Notes under the pieces: generated by a model | Told to the model about the DNA's origin: nothing | What the model saw: only the letters and a program-made list of their open reading frames with translations | The model's database searches: none | Position numbers and translations under genes: made by a program | Source of the DNA: Motiliproteus sp036961355 | GTDB taxonomy: Bacteria > Pseudomonadota > Gammaproteobacteria > Pseudomonadales > Balneatricaceae | Direction: 5' to 3' | Assembly (NCBI GenBank): GCA_036961355.1 | Contig: JBALVL010000015.1 | Coordinates: 1 to 64,000 of the forward strand | DNA length: 64,000 nt | In this document: piece after piece, positions 25,235 to 34,848 of the stretch | Position numbering within the stretch: the stretch's first letter is position 1 | How the letters are laid out: each line of letters starts with the position of its first letter

Positions 25235-25549
25235 ATGAAAACTATCGATGAAGTTTTGGCCAAACTGCCTGAGAAGTTCCTACCGGATGCCGCGGCAGAT
25301 CTAACTGTTGTTTTTCAATTTCTGATCGATGAATCGCGTCATTTCAGCATTGAAATCGACGATAAGCAGTGCCAGATCTGCGAACACGAACACCCTGACC
25401 CGGATGTAACGCTGATCATGAGCAGCGAAACGTTTGTCAGTGTGATTAGTGGCGATATCGGCGGAACGACTGCCTATATGACTGGCCAGCTGCGGGCTGA
25501 AGGAAACATCATGCTAGCCACGAAACTCAATAAACTGTTTCAGCGCTAA
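25235..25549 (+). CDS. SCP2 sterol-carrier-domain protein
   Basis: 104 residues forming one SCP2 domain: LPDAAADLTVVFQFLI at the front, PDVTLIMSSETFVSVISGD and TAYMTGQLRAEGNIMLATKLNKLF at the back. This domain offers a hydrophobic cavity for lipids; stand-alone bacterial copies are often linked to lipid or ubiquinone metabolism (UbiT/UbiJ are relatives), but the ligand is unknown here. ATG 25235 is preferred to GTG 25220 because the domain begins there. It is divergent from sohB and convergent with nudC. Confidence 0.85.
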   Translation: MKTIDEVLAKLPEKFLPDAAADLTVVFQFLIDESRHFSIEIDDKQCQICEHEHPDPDVTLIMSSETFVSVISGDIGGTTAYMTGQLRAEGNIMLATKLNKLFQR

Positions 25550-25671
25550 CCAAGCACACACGACGACGGGACGCAGGACGAAAAAGCGGTTGTTGCCACC
25601 CGCCTACAACTGCAATGTAATTGAATCGAACCAGATGATATTCGAATAAGATAACGCTCGGATCAGACCGA

Positions 25672-26448
25672 TCAGCCCAGACGCTGATGCACACCGTTGA
25701 TGAAACCTTCGATCAGATCATGAGAGATGCCAATTCGCATCGGCATCTCTGGTAGTTGATCAATACTAAACCACTGTGCATCTAAAATTTCGACGCCATC
25801 CGGAACCACTTCACCGGACGCATAGTCGGCATAAAAAGCCAGCATAAATGAATGAGGGAACGGCCAGGACTGGCTCTTCCAATACCGCACATTGTCGATC
25901 TCAATGCCTACCTCTTCGCGCACTTCACGAGCCACCGCCTGCTCTGCCGTTTCTCCCGCCTCGATAAACCCTGCCAGCGTGCTGTAACGCTTGTGGGGAA
26001 AATGAGCCGCATGCGCCAGCAAACACTGCTCTCCACCATCACCTGGGCGAGTAACCAGCACAATAATGCAGGGTGATAAACGAGGATACTGGTGGTAGCC
26101 ACACCCGCCACACCAAGCAGAGAAATCTTCTTTGTGGCCACTCACCGGCTCGCCACAACGGCTACAAAAACGGTGATTGAGGAACCAACTGTTTAGCTGC
26201 GCCGCCCGGCTAAGCAGATGTGTCAATTCAGCATCCTCGGCAGCCATCAACAACGGCCGCAAGCCAAGTAGCTCTGCCTCCTCAGGTAACTGCTCGACAG
26301 GCAGACTGACCAAACGGATATCCGCTTCACGATAACGACCAACAACAAAGCTCTGCAGTTGCTCAACCGGGCAACTGCTGTGAAAAGGACCCTGCTCAGC
26401 ACTTACCCAAAACTGATCCGCAACTAGCACCAACCACAACTCAGTCAT
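25672..26448 (-). CDS. nudC: NADH pyrophosphatase / RNA deNADding enzyme NudC
   Basis: 258 residues. A zinc ribbon (CSRCG ... WCGGCG) is followed by the Nudix box GFIEAGETAEQAVAREVREEVGI-type (GFIEAGET then REVREEVGIE) and the NudC signature SQSWPFPHSFMLAF. It hydrolyses NAD(H) and removes NAD caps from RNA. ATG 26448 is used; a TTG directly before it is also possible. It is followed downstream by the SCP2 gene on the opposite strand. Confidence 0.95.
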   Translation of the reverse strand: MTELWLVLVADQFWVSAEQGPFHSSCPVEQLQSFVVGRYREADIRLVSLPVEQLPEEAELLGLRPLLMAAEDAELTHLLSRAAQLNSWFLNHRFCSRCGEPVSGHKEDFSAWCGGCGYHQYPRLSPCIIVLVTRPGDGGEQCLLAHAAHFPHKRYSTLAGFIEAGETAEQAVAREVREEVGIEIDNVRYWKSQSWPFPHSFMLAFYADYASGEVVPDGVEILDAQWFSIDQLPEMPMRIGISHDLIEGFINGVHQRLG

Positions 26449-26526
26449 CAATAGGGTCTCTGTGTAAGGCCAAATGGCTCTCTTTCAGGAAGGCAGTCTT
26501 TCAGGAGAGATGCCATAGCGGTTAAC

Positions 26527-28857
26527 TCAAAGTAACTCATCATTTTCCGCCGATAGTTCAGAGGTATTGTTTAATAACCGATCCAGCACCTCAGCGACCT
26601 CATCCTTTTCGAACGGTTTGCTGATAAAATCTGACACACCCAAGCGACGCTGCTGTTCCTCCTCACCTATAGCAAACCCGGACACCAACACCACCGGCAG
26701 ATCCGGCAATATACCGCGAATCCTCTCTATCAGCTCGTAACCGGATAACTCCGGCATCGAACGGTCAGTAATCAGCAAGTCGATCTGATCAGGTTTGTTG
26801 GCGATCTCTGCGAATGCTTCATGCGACGACGTGTAAGAAGACACTTTATAGCCCAACCGAAACAGCAAACGTTCGGCAAAACGGACATTTTTTTCATCAT
26901 CGTCAACATACACGATTCTTGCTCGATAACTGAATCCCGCAGGTTTTGCCGGCGCTTCTTCGGACGACGCCAACGGTTTGGTGACCGGAGTTAACGAAGG
27001 ATCAAAGAGCGGCAATAAGATGGTAAAAGTTGATCCCTCACCCTCTTCGCTATACACACTGAGTACACCGTCATGATCGGTGGTGATTCGGTGGCAGGTC
27101 GCTAAACCAACCCCAGAACCCTTTCCCGGTGCTTTGGTGGTAAAAAAAGGATCAAAAATTCTCTCCTGTGTATCCGGCGCGATACCACAGCCATCATCGG
27201 AGACCGATAGCTTGGCATAGCTACCGGGTTTGAGTTGTGGGAAGTTGGCGGCGTAATCCCGATCTACCTCGAACTCATCCATCGTTACGGTAATCTTACC
27301 CGGCTGTTCACCAATCGCATCAACTGCATTAGCCATCAGGTTCATCATCACCTGATCTAGCTGCGATGGGTCACCCCAGACTTTCAAGCCGGGCGTTAAC
27401 AACTGCAGATCAAGCTCAATCGTCTTAGGCATCGAGGCCTTGATCAAGCTGATACCGTCGATGATCACCTCTTCGGGCATCACCTGAGTGCGAGTACCCG
27501 ACTGCTTACGGCTGAAATTCAGCACCTGCTGAATCAATTTCTTCGCTCGCTTGGCTGCTTTTTCTATCTCTTGCAGGTCAGCCCGCAATGGGTCTTCGGA
27601 AGGCAGATCATCCATCGCCATCTGGGCATAACCCAGAATAGGCGTCAGAATATTATTAAAATCATGGGCGATTCCCCCCGCCAACGTGCCGACCATCTCC
27701 AAGCGTTTAGACTGTTCCAAACGATGCTCAAGACGCTTATTTTCCTCTTCCGCCAGCACTCGCTCGCTGATGTCATAATGATAATTAACGGTTACCGCTT
27801 CACCGTCGAACTCCATCCGACGGATATCCATCAAACTCCACCAAGAGCTACCGTCCAGCCGTTTACGTTCGAACTGCAGCCCTTCCACTTCCTCTTTATC
27901 TGAGTTTTCCAGACGCTGTACCTTGTGCGCGTCCTCCGAATGTACAAAACTATCACCTTCGCCGACATCCAAGAGCTCTTGCTCCGACTCGGTTCCCATC
28001 ATCTCGAGAAAGCGACGATTTACGAACACCCGTCGCAGATCGCTGGCAACAACCGTAATACCAATAGGACTGTCATTGAGGATCTGTCGGATACGCAGAT
28101 CTTTATTACGAAGCTCTTCGGCGGCACGCTCACGCTCTTTGATGTGTTCACCGATCGCCTGCAATAACTGGTTACTGATCTGTGCTACCTGTCCCAGCTC
28201 ATCCATCTGGTGGGATTCAGGAACCACCAACGCTTTACCCCCGGGGTCTCCCGGATCGATCTCGGAAAAGCTTAAGGCAAACAGCGACAGCGGCTTGGTC
28301 ACCATCAGGTAGAAAACCAGCATCAACACGCACGACAGTAATATCACCAGCACCGCGATCTGTAACAGGTACCACAGCGTTCGCTCCCAAAAAGTGGCAT
28401 AGATCACTGTTGGGTCCACATGCAATACCAATCGACCCGGCTTCAGCGAAGCATCGTTGGTGACGTGCTGTAACAGTATATCGCGGCTAACCTCCTCGAC
28501 TTCACCATTGACGATCGACATCTCCATAAGATGTTTCTTAGGCGTCACCGTTTGTTGCTTACGCACCAATACTGCACCGAATTCGTCATAGATCGCCACA
28601 TCGACAATAAACGGGTAGTTCAGCAAACCTGCGGCAACCTCTTCAGCCAACGCCTCATCATAAAGATGCACAGAACGCCGGGCAGAAGGCAGCGATACTG
28701 TCATAATCGTATCAAGCTGTTGCGCTACGTTACGGCGCTCCGATTGCAGGTCCAGATAGGTAATCATCACTAACGCCAACGCCCCCAACAGGCCTCCAAC
28801 CACCAGCGTCACAATACCCAATTTGATTGAAATACGTTCTGGAAAATATCTATTCAT
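26527..28857 (-). CDS. Membrane hybrid sensor histidine kinase (HAMP-PAS-HisKA-HATPase-REC)
   Basis: About 776 residues. Helix 1 (about 10-32), a periplasmic sensor domain of about 130 residues, helix 2 (about 165-190) and HAMP are followed by PAS (about 255-360), HisKA with the phospho-accepting His in GGIAHDFNN (about 398), HATPase_c (NLMANAVDA, DDGCGIAPD, GKGSGVGLATC), and a C-terminal receiver with Asp in LITDRSMPE (about 695). As a hybrid kinase it can phosphorylate its own receiver or another regulator. It is divergent from an HD-GYP response regulator 216 bases away, the likely partner. The sensed signal is not evident. Confidence 0.93.
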   Translation of the reverse strand: MNRYFPERISIKLGIVTLVVGGLLGALALVMITYLDLQSERRNVAQQLDTIMTVSLPSARRSVHLYDEALAEEVAAGLLNYPFIVDVAIYDEFGAVLVRKQQTVTPKKHLMEMSIVNGEVEEVSRDILLQHVTNDASLKPGRLVLHVDPTVIYATFWERTLWYLLQIAVLVILLSCVLMLVFYLMVTKPLSLFALSFSEIDPGDPGGKALVVPESHQMDELGQVAQISNQLLQAIGEHIKERERAAEELRNKDLRIRQILNDSPIGITVVASDLRRVFVNRRFLEMMGTESEQELLDVGEGDSFVHSEDAHKVQRLENSDKEEVEGLQFERKRLDGSSWWSLMDIRRMEFDGEAVTVNYHYDISERVLAEEENKRLEHRLEQSKRLEMVGTLAGGIAHDFNNILTPILGYAQMAMDDLPSEDPLRADLQEIEKAAKRAKKLIQQVLNFSRKQSGTRTQVMPEEVIIDGISLIKASMPKTIELDLQLLTPGLKVWGDPSQLDQVMMNLMANAVDAIGEQPGKITVTMDEFEVDRDYAANFPQLKPGSYAKLSVSDDGCGIAPDTQERIFDPFFTTKAPGKGSGVGLATCHRITTDHDGVLSVYSEEGEGSTFTILLPLFDPSLTPVTKPLASSEEAPAKPAGFSYRARIVYVDDDEKNVRFAERLLFRLGYKVSSYTSSHEAFAEIANKPDQIDLLITDRSMPELSGYELIERIRGILPDLPVVLVSGFAIGEEEQQRRLGVSDFISKPFEKDEVAEVLDRLLNNTSELSAENDELL

Positions 28858-29073
28858 CATCCACCCGGTTACTGCATAAATTATCAACGGTGTCGTCTAT
28901 ATAGTTGTTTTATAGCCTAGTCGGCCCAAACACAATCACAACCTTCCAAATAGATTGCCTAACAATGATATACATCAAAGAGCTATGCTGGGAGCTCCCA
29001 ACACCTTCTGCTACTATTCATGACTGCATTGGCAAAAGAACTATACTTGCACTTAACAAGGGCTCGAAGCGCA

Positions 29074-30129
29074 ATGGAACAATCAGTACTGATTGTTGAT
29101 GACGAACCGGCCATCCGAAACCTCTTAGCTCGCATGCTTAGCCGTTTCGGATACGATGTAATTCAGGCCGAAGATGGCATCAACGCATTATCAGTTTTGC
29201 AGCAACACCCGGAACTTCGCCTCGTTGTTTCGGACCTCCGTATGCCCCGCTGTAACGGCATCGAATTTTTAGAGCAGGCGACCCGGCAATACAAGCGCAA
29301 TTTCGAATTCATCATTCTTACCGGTGACGGTGAGAAAGAAGATGCCGTCGCCACTATGCGCATGGGAGCTCGTGAGTTCCTCGACAAACCGATCGACAAG
29401 AGAGACCTGGAGCGCTCGGTAGAGAACGCTCAGCGTCGACTCGATGAACATGATTCGCTGCTCGAACACACCCGTCGACTTGAAATATCCAACCTGCAAC
29501 AGACCAAAAATCTGGATGAAGCGGACGAACACCTGATCGACCGATTAGCCGTGATCGCTCAATATCGCGATATTGAAACCGCCGAGCACTGTGTACGGGT
29601 TGGCCTGAATGCCGAGTTGCTGGCCCAGCTGGCAGGACTCGACGAGCAGCAACAGCACATCGTTCGACTCGCCAGCGTATTGCATGACATCGGTAAAATC
29701 GGTATTCCTGATGACATTTTGTTTAAAGAGGGGCCGTTGACTTTCGACGAGTTCGAAATGATGAAAAGGCATACTAACATCGGACATAAGATGTTAATCA
29801 ACAGTGGTACCGAGCTGATCGACACGGCTGCAGTTATTGCCCTTAACCACCATGAACGCTGGGACGGAACCGGTTATTCAAACGGTTTGACGGGGGATGG
29901 AATCCCTGAACTGGGACGGCTGGTATCGATCGCTGATGTCTACGATGCCCTGCGTAGCAAGCGTCGCTATAAGCCGGCTTTTAGTCACGATGAAGCCGTC
30001 AAGATCATCACACAGGGCGATGGCAGAACCGATCCTGGCCACTTTGATCCGAAACTTCTTAATCTATTTCGTGAACACCACCTGATGTTCGATAACATTT
30101 ACAATTCGATGCCTGATAAAGAGGTATAG
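29074..30129 (+). CDS. Response regulator with HD-GYP-type output domain
   Basis: 351 residues from ATG 29074 (MEQSVLIVDDEP). The receiver domain has its Asp in VVSDLRMP (about 54) and Lys in LDKPID. A linker coiled coil leads to the HD-GYP domain with HDIGKIGIPD and HHERWDGTGYS. The family normally reads GTGYP; the Pro is Ser here, while all HD metal ligands are intact. Such proteins degrade c-di-GMP, or bind it, in response to phosphorylation. The upstream in-frame start at 29020 would add residues outside the domain. It is paired head to head with the hybrid kinase gene. Confidence 0.92.
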   Translation: MEQSVLIVDDEPAIRNLLARMLSRFGYDVIQAEDGINALSVLQQHPELRLVVSDLRMPRCNGIEFLEQATRQYKRNFEFIILTGDGEKEDAVATMRMGAREFLDKPIDKRDLERSVENAQRRLDEHDSLLEHTRRLEISNLQQTKNLDEADEHLIDRLAVIAQYRDIETAEHCVRVGLNAELLAQLAGLDEQQQHIVRLASVLHDIGKIGIPDDILFKEGPLTFDEFEMMKRHTNIGHKMLINSGTELIDTAAVIALNHHERWDGTGYSNGLTGDGIPELGRLVSIADVYDALRSKRRYKPAFSHDEAVKIITQGDGRTDPGHFDPKLLNLFREHHLMFDNIYNSMPDKEV

Positions 30130-30344
30130 CGATTGCTGCTTAGGGTAAACTGCAGCATCGATCACTCCGGCTTTCCAGTGCTGTAAATCGCGCGACCCGC
30201 ATTCGATATATCCTCTTCGATATGTAACAATCCCTGCCCTTCAGCGCTACCGTACAGCAGGCTATTATCGGCGGCTCAACTCGATGTATTCCACTATTCG
30301 CACTTCACTATATCCCTTCCACTTGATTACCGGACCACCTCTTT

Positions 30345-30944
30345 ATGACTGACTCCACTGCGCTTAGCGCGCTGATTCTAGCCGGAGGCCAAGGACTAAG
30401 GATGGGGGGTATCGACAAAGGACTGGTCGATCTCAATCATCGCCGAATGGTAGAGCACGTACTGGAACGGGTAAAAAGCCAAGTCCCGCTAATCATGATC
30501 AGTGCCAATCGCAGCCACCCAGAGTATCAACGCTATGGCTTTCCCGTTGTTGCCGATCAGGCTGACAATTTCCTGGGGCCTCTGGCTGGCATGGCGCAAG
30601 GGCTCCGTCAGTCAACAACACCCTGGTTGATGGTTGTCCCCTGCGATAGTCCACAACTACCTCTTGATCTTGCCCTGCGCCTTAGTCAGGCGGCATCCAA
30701 GCTAAACACCCAGGTCGCCGTGGCCCACGACGGCGAACACCTGCAACCGGCATTTAATCTGATCCATCGGGACCTACTGACAGACCTGCAGCGATATCTC
30801 GATCAAGGCGGCCGCAAACTTGGCTACTGGCTACGCCAACAGCAACCCGCCATCGTTGACTTCAGCGATCAGCCGCAAAGTTTCATCAACCTCAACTCAC
30901 CCGAGCAACTCAATACCTTCCAGCAACAGATGCTCTCGAGATAA
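30345..30944 (+). CDS. mobA: Molybdenum cofactor guanylyltransferase MobA
   Basis: Links GMP to molybdopterin to form bis-MGD for DMSO-reductase-type enzymes. The nucleotide-binding LILAGGQGLRMGGIDKGLV and the later VVPCDSPQLP metal motif are conserved; at 199 residues it is of standard length. No mobB or molybdoenzyme gene is adjacent. The ribosome-binding site is weak. Confidence 0.95.
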   Translation: MTDSTALSALILAGGQGLRMGGIDKGLVDLNHRRMVEHVLERVKSQVPLIMISANRSHPEYQRYGFPVVADQADNFLGPLAGMAQGLRQSTTPWLMVVPCDSPQLPLDLALRLSQAASKLNTQVAVAHDGEHLQPAFNLIHRDLLTDLQRYLDQGGRKLGYWLRQQQPAIVDFSDQPQSFINLNSPEQLNTFQQQMLSR

Positions 30945-31136
30945 CCTGGTCACAACCAAAACGTCCCTGTGAAGCTGTCAGCATCAAGCCAAACCTACCT
31001 TCGCCGCCTCCCTCTGCTTATCAGTCCTAGCCTGTGTGCACTCGCAACATTCTCGTGCGCTTGATATAAGTCACCAACACACTGATAAACAAAGAAAATA
31101 AATCCTATCCATTAGTCGAAACTTGTCCGATTCCGG

Positions 31137-31160
31137 CTTCACAGACTTCACAGACTTCAC
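31137..31160. repeat. 9-bp tandem repeat in the csp leader
   Basis: CTTCACAGA is repeated twice in tandem, followed by CTTCAC, about 50 bases upstream of the cold-shock gene start. Confidence 0.7.
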
Positions 31161-31211
31161 TATAACCACTATTATCGAATGGTTTTATAATATTACTGAA
31201 GGTGTATAACG

Positions 31212-31421
31212 ATGTCTGAAAGGGAAACGGGAACGGTTAAGTGGTTCAACGATGCCAAAGGCTTCGGCTTTATCATGCGAGACGATGGTGCCGATGTGTT
31301 CGTCCATTATCGACAGATCCGAGGCGAGGGTCATCGTAAACTAGACGAAGGGCAGCAGGTAGAATACGGCTTGTTGACGACACCTAAAGGGCTACAGGCT
31401 GAAGATGTCGCCACGGTCTAA
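31212..31421 (+). CDS. Cold-shock domain protein (CspA family)
   Basis: 69 residues, a single cold-shock fold. RNP1 is KGFGFI and RNP2 is DVFVHY; the start GTVKWFNDAKGFGF is diagnostic. It binds single-stranded nucleic acid and acts as an RNA chaperone. A GAAGGTG site precedes ATG 31212, and an AT-rich leader with a short tandem repeat lies upstream, as in cold-inducible csp genes. The exact paralogue (CspA, C, D or E) cannot be told. Confidence 0.95.
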   Translation: MSERETGTVKWFNDAKGFGFIMRDDGADVFVHYRQIRGEGHRKLDEGQQVEYGLLTTPKGLQAEDVATV

Positions 31422-31643
31422 CCGCATAACCCCATTGCGATGACTCGCGTCCGCTATCAGCGGTACTGTCCACGTTGGCAGTACCGGCATCAGCCCGCTA
31501 GTGTATTAAAACTATAAACCATCCCCCCTCCAGAAAAGTTATCTCTTTAGCCTAATCTCGTTCTGTACGTCGGTATTGCCATTAGCAATAGCCAACCGAC
31601 AGGCATAAACTATCGGCTGAAAACGCCAATACGAGATGCTGAT

Positions 31644-32003
31644 ATGACCCGATTGATTACCCGCCTGCTGTTACTGGTTTGCTGCTTTGGGCTCTCTCAA
31701 ACAGGTATGGCCGATAGCCGTGAAACCGAAGCTTGGCAGCTGATTGAGCAAAACGCCTTGGTTATCGATGTTCGCACGACGGAAGAATACGCCAATGCTC
31801 ACCTTCCGGGGGCGCTGCATATTCCATATCAGGAGATCGCCGCTCGTTTTGCCCAGCTTGAGATCCGTAAAGACCGTGAAGTGGTACTTTACTGCCGCAG
31901 CGGTAATCGCTCGGGTATCGCCTATAAGATATTAATCGAACAAGACTATACCCAATTACACAATGGTGGTGGTTTAAATGCACTGCTTCAGGCTCGGCCC
32001 TGA
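31644..32003 (+). CDS. Periplasmic rhodanese-like sulfurtransferase (PspE-like)
   Basis: 119 residues with a cleavable Sec signal peptide (MTRLITRLLLLVCC ... GMAD) followed by one rhodanese domain: VIDVRTTEEY, HLPGALHIPY and the active-site loop LYCRSGNRSG with the catalytic Cys. The size and signal match PspE/GlpE-like periplasmic proteins that move sulfane sulfur. It stands alone and is convergent with pdxH. Confidence 0.9.
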   Translation: MTRLITRLLLLVCCFGLSQTGMADSRETEAWQLIEQNALVIDVRTTEEYANAHLPGALHIPYQEIAARFAQLEIRKDREVVLYCRSGNRSGIAYKILIEQDYTQLHNGGGLNALLQARP

Positions 32004-32078
32004 ACCACGAGCAAAAGCACCGCAAAGACAGCACTCAAAGCTGCACATTTTTCGAAAACGGATGTCGGCAAGAACCGA

Positions 32079-32729
32079 CTAAGGCGACAACCTCTCTACC
32101 TGCCACAGGCCCGATGAATTCAGTTTGTAAACTAACCTGTCATGTAGTCTGCTTTCTCGGCCTTGCCAGAACTCATATCTGCGAGGCCGCAACTGATACC
32201 CCCCCCATCGCGACGGGCACGGCACTGACAGATCCTGATACTGCTGTTGCAGCTGATCAACCTGAGATTCCAGTTGTGCTCGATCGGTGACCACTCCACT
32301 CTGAAAAGAAGCCGCAGCACTGATTTGGCTGCCACGCGGTCGCTCATTAAAATAGTGCTCAGCACTATCGCGACCCAGCTTCTCGACGTGACCCGAGATT
32401 CGCACTTGCCGATCCAGCTCCGGCCAATAAAATAGCAACTCCGCTTCTGGGTTGTCGGCTAGTGCCTGCCCTTTGTGACTTGAGTAATCGGTATACCAGC
32501 AAAAACCCTTCTCGTCGTAATGCTTTAACAAAACAATTCTAGCTGCTGGCTGCCCCTGTGCAGACGCTGTCGCCAATACCATCGCGGTGGCGTTTACCGG
32601 CTCTAACGCTCGATAGTGCTCAAACCAACTATCGAACTGCAGTTTAGGAGAGCCTTTCAGAGAATCTTCGCCGAAAGGCTCGGATTGATACTCTCGTCGA
32701 ATATCAGTGAGGTCGCCACGTTGCTTCAC
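32079..32729 (-). CDS. pdxH: Pyridoxamine/pyridoxine 5'-phosphate oxidase
   Basis: FMN enzyme forming pyridoxal 5'-phosphate. The core shows FCWYTDYSSHKGQALADNP, ELDRQVRISG, YFNERPRGSQISAAAS and the C-terminal WQGRESRLHDR. At 216 residues it equals the E. coli enzyme. GTG 32729 has GGAG about nine bases upstream. Its cofactor product feeds Kbl and other PLP enzymes in the cell. Confidence 0.97.
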   Translation of the reverse strand: MKQRGDLTDIRREYQSEPFGEDSLKGSPKLQFDSWFEHYRALEPVNATAMVLATASAQGQPAARIVLLKHYDEKGFCWYTDYSSHKGQALADNPEAELLFYWPELDRQVRISGHVEKLGRDSAEHYFNERPRGSQISAAASFQSGVVTDRAQLESQVDQLQQQYQDLSVPCPSRWGGYQLRPRRYEFWQGRESRLHDRLVYKLNSSGLWQVERLSP

Positions 32730-32817
32730 AAGTTACTCCAGCTCTTATCAACTAAAGCCCGCAGATCTAACGGCAGCTGACATACGTTTTGGTGTTGCGA
32801 TAAAAAACGCATCGCGC

Positions 32818-33447
32818 TTAATCGCTATGTCCTAACAGGCTATTAATTCGCTGCAAGGTGGCATCTGGATTGTGATAGTCCAACGGTAGCAACCACTGCT
32901 GGTCGCCCTGCTGCAGGATCAAACTGGGAAAACCCTGCGCGCCCAGTTGCTGACTACGCAGTATATCCTGCATCAACCGCTGCTGCGTCTGCGGCGCATT
33001 CAGCTCTGCAGTAAAACCCTCAACATCCAACCCCAACGCCTTTGCCATACCGATCAGCGTTGCATCATCGGATGGGTTCCGCGCCTCAAGGTAATAACCT
33101 TTTTGAATCGCCAAAGTCATCTTGGCATGATACTCCGCGCCTTGATTAGCCGCCGCTATCACAGCACGACAGGCCGGATAGGTCGAGCGACGCGGGCTGC
33201 AGTGATCCCAAAAATCAAAATTGAATTCGGTACCCGGTATCTGTTGCTGAATACGCTGCCAAGTTTGCCGCAAAAACTGCTGCATCTCAGCAGGCATAGC
33301 CACATCGCTATCGGCAGCCAAGCCGCCAAGCAAACGTTCCACCGTAACCGATGGCGGCAAACCCCGCTCTATTGACTGCCAGGTCCGGCTGAAACCCCAG
33401 CACCAACTGCACATTGGATCGTGAGCGTAATACAGTGTCGCACGCAT
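32818..33447 (-). CDS. DsbA-family thioredoxin-like protein with CSWC motif
   Basis: 209 residues; a thioredoxin-fold protein beginning ATLYYAHDPMCSWCWGF. The CSWC motif and the helical insertion match the DsbA/FrnE-like family found in marine gammaproteobacteria. No signal peptide is present, so it is predicted cytoplasmic, unlike classical DsbA. The cis-Pro region is near FPSLILQQGD. The physiological substrate is unknown; some relatives act as isomerases or glutathione-dependent reductases. It lies downstream of lpxC on the same strand. Confidence 0.85.
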   Translation of the reverse strand: MRATLYYAHDPMCSWCWGFSRTWQSIERGLPPSVTVERLLGGLAADSDVAMPAEMQQFLRQTWQRIQQQIPGTEFNFDFWDHCSPRRSTYPACRAVIAAANQGAEYHAKMTLAIQKGYYLEARNPSDDATLIGMAKALGLDVEGFTAELNAPQTQQRLMQDILRSQQLGAQGFPSLILQQGDQQWLLPLDYHNPDATLQRINSLLGHSD

Positions 33448-33470
33448 ATTTTACTACTCTGTTGTTTAGC

Positions 33471-33495
33471 GCGGTGATCACGATACGATCACCGC
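33471..33495. terminator. Inverted repeat after lpxC
   Basis: GCGGTGATC and GATCACCGC form a 9-bp stem with a seven-base loop between lpxC and the DsbA-like gene. The U-tract is poor on the minus strand (GCTAAAC), so it could be an attenuator or an operator rather than a terminator. Confidence 0.4.
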
Positions 33496-33555
33496 CTTTC
33501 TCTGGATCAATAGCAAGCCAGCCTACCGGCGATTCTCCGCTGCTGCAATCACAAC

Positions 33556-34566
33556 TCAATGGTACTGCCGTAGTGGAGTCAGACCTCGGTCATAGTGATT
33601 AAACGGTTGCTCCGATCCGATTTCAGTCAGCGCCTGCCACTCTTCAGTGGCGTGGTCCATGGTGGTGTAATGCCAACAATGCGGGTTGAGCATCAACTCC
33701 CGCAATAACTGATTATTCAAGGCATGTCCCGATCTATAGCCGCTGAATTTACCGATGATAGGACAGCCAGCCAACGCCAGATCACCAATCGCATCGAGCA
33801 CTTTGTGACGGGCAAACTCATCGTCGTAACGTAAGCCTTCGGGGTTGACCACTCCCTGATCATCGATCAATAAAGCATTGTTGATATTACCGCCCTTAGC
33901 CAAACCCAGTTTTCTCAACGTTTCCAGTTGATCCTTAAAGCCAAAGGTACGGGCTTTGGCATAGTGTTCAGCAAAGCTGTGTTTTTCGATCAAGGTATAT
34001 TGCTGCTGCCGACCGATAGCCGGATGATCAAAATCTATCACCAGATCGATACTCGGCAGTGGCGCCGGCGTCAATCGTGCGGTGGACTTGCCGTCACGCA
34101 CCGACACCGGTTTAGTGATTACAATAGCCATCCGTTGACGCTGTTGTTGACGCACCCCCATCTGTTCGATTAACGCGATGAACGGCGCTGCACTACCATC
34201 CATGATCGGCACCTCAGGCCCATCGAGCACGATCCGGGCATTATCGATATCGCAAGCACGCAGCGCCGCAATCAAGTGTTCGATCGTGCTGACACGGGTC
34301 CCAAGCTCGTTACTCACTGTCGTCGATAGGCGGGTATCGGTGACCGTGTTAAAACGAGCAGGGACAATAGATCGGTTGATTGGCAGATCTCGGCGCACGA
34401 AGACATAGCCACTATTCTCCTCAGCCGGCATCACCGTCATCACCACTTTCATGCCGCTATGAAGACCCGGTCCAATGCAACTGAAACTGTCATTGAGTGT
34501 ATGTTGCATCTGGGTTTTGGTGCTGGGCTGGGATTCCTTTGAACGATTTATTGTTGGATTCGCCAT
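33556..34566 (-). CDS. lpxC: UDP-3-O-acyl-N-acetylglucosamine deacetylase LpxC
   Basis: Zinc deacetylase, the committed step of lipid A synthesis. Zinc ligands are His97 (STIEHLIAAL), His254 and Asp258 (FARHKVLDAIGD); the catalytic His281 is in GYRSGHALNN, and the substrate loop RTFGF is present. At 336 residues it is longer than E. coli LpxC (305), partly through a 20-residue polar N-terminal extension. lpxC normally ends the mra-fts division cluster; here it stands alone, flanked by a DsbA-like gene and an AraC regulator, so it may be a second copy. GAGAGG precedes ATG 34566. Confidence 0.93.
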   Translation of the reverse strand: MANPTINRSKESQPSTKTQMQHTLNDSFSCIGPGLHSGMKVVMTVMPAEENSGYVFVRRDLPINRSIVPARFNTVTDTRLSTTVSNELGTRVSTIEHLIAALRACDIDNARIVLDGPEVPIMDGSAAPFIALIEQMGVRQQQRQRMAIVITKPVSVRDGKSTARLTPAPLPSIDLVIDFDHPAIGRQQQYTLIEKHSFAEHYAKARTFGFKDQLETLRKLGLAKGGNINNALLIDDQGVVNPEGLRYDDEFARHKVLDAIGDLALAGCPIIGKFSGYRSGHALNNQLLRELMLNPHCWHYTTMDHATEEWQALTEIGSEQPFNHYDRGLTPLRQYH

Positions 34567-34848
34567 AATCTTTACCTCTCATCAATCCTTTACGGGTAAC
34601 ATTTAAACGCTAGGCTGCTAGTGTATGAGGTGATGATGAGGGGAGATTGTCCCTGGCTGCCAACTGCTGATCACCGGCTTATCCCTAGCCGCCAATCACT
34701 GTTCTCAACTGACAAGTGCTCTATGACAAGTGCTAATTTACATCGATAGCGGCTGGCGCGAATGGCCAACGATAGTGACCAACTAAAGTGCGCAACAACA
34801 TTCATGGTACCGAAACGTTCTCTGACACAGTTTTAACGGAAGACTTAC

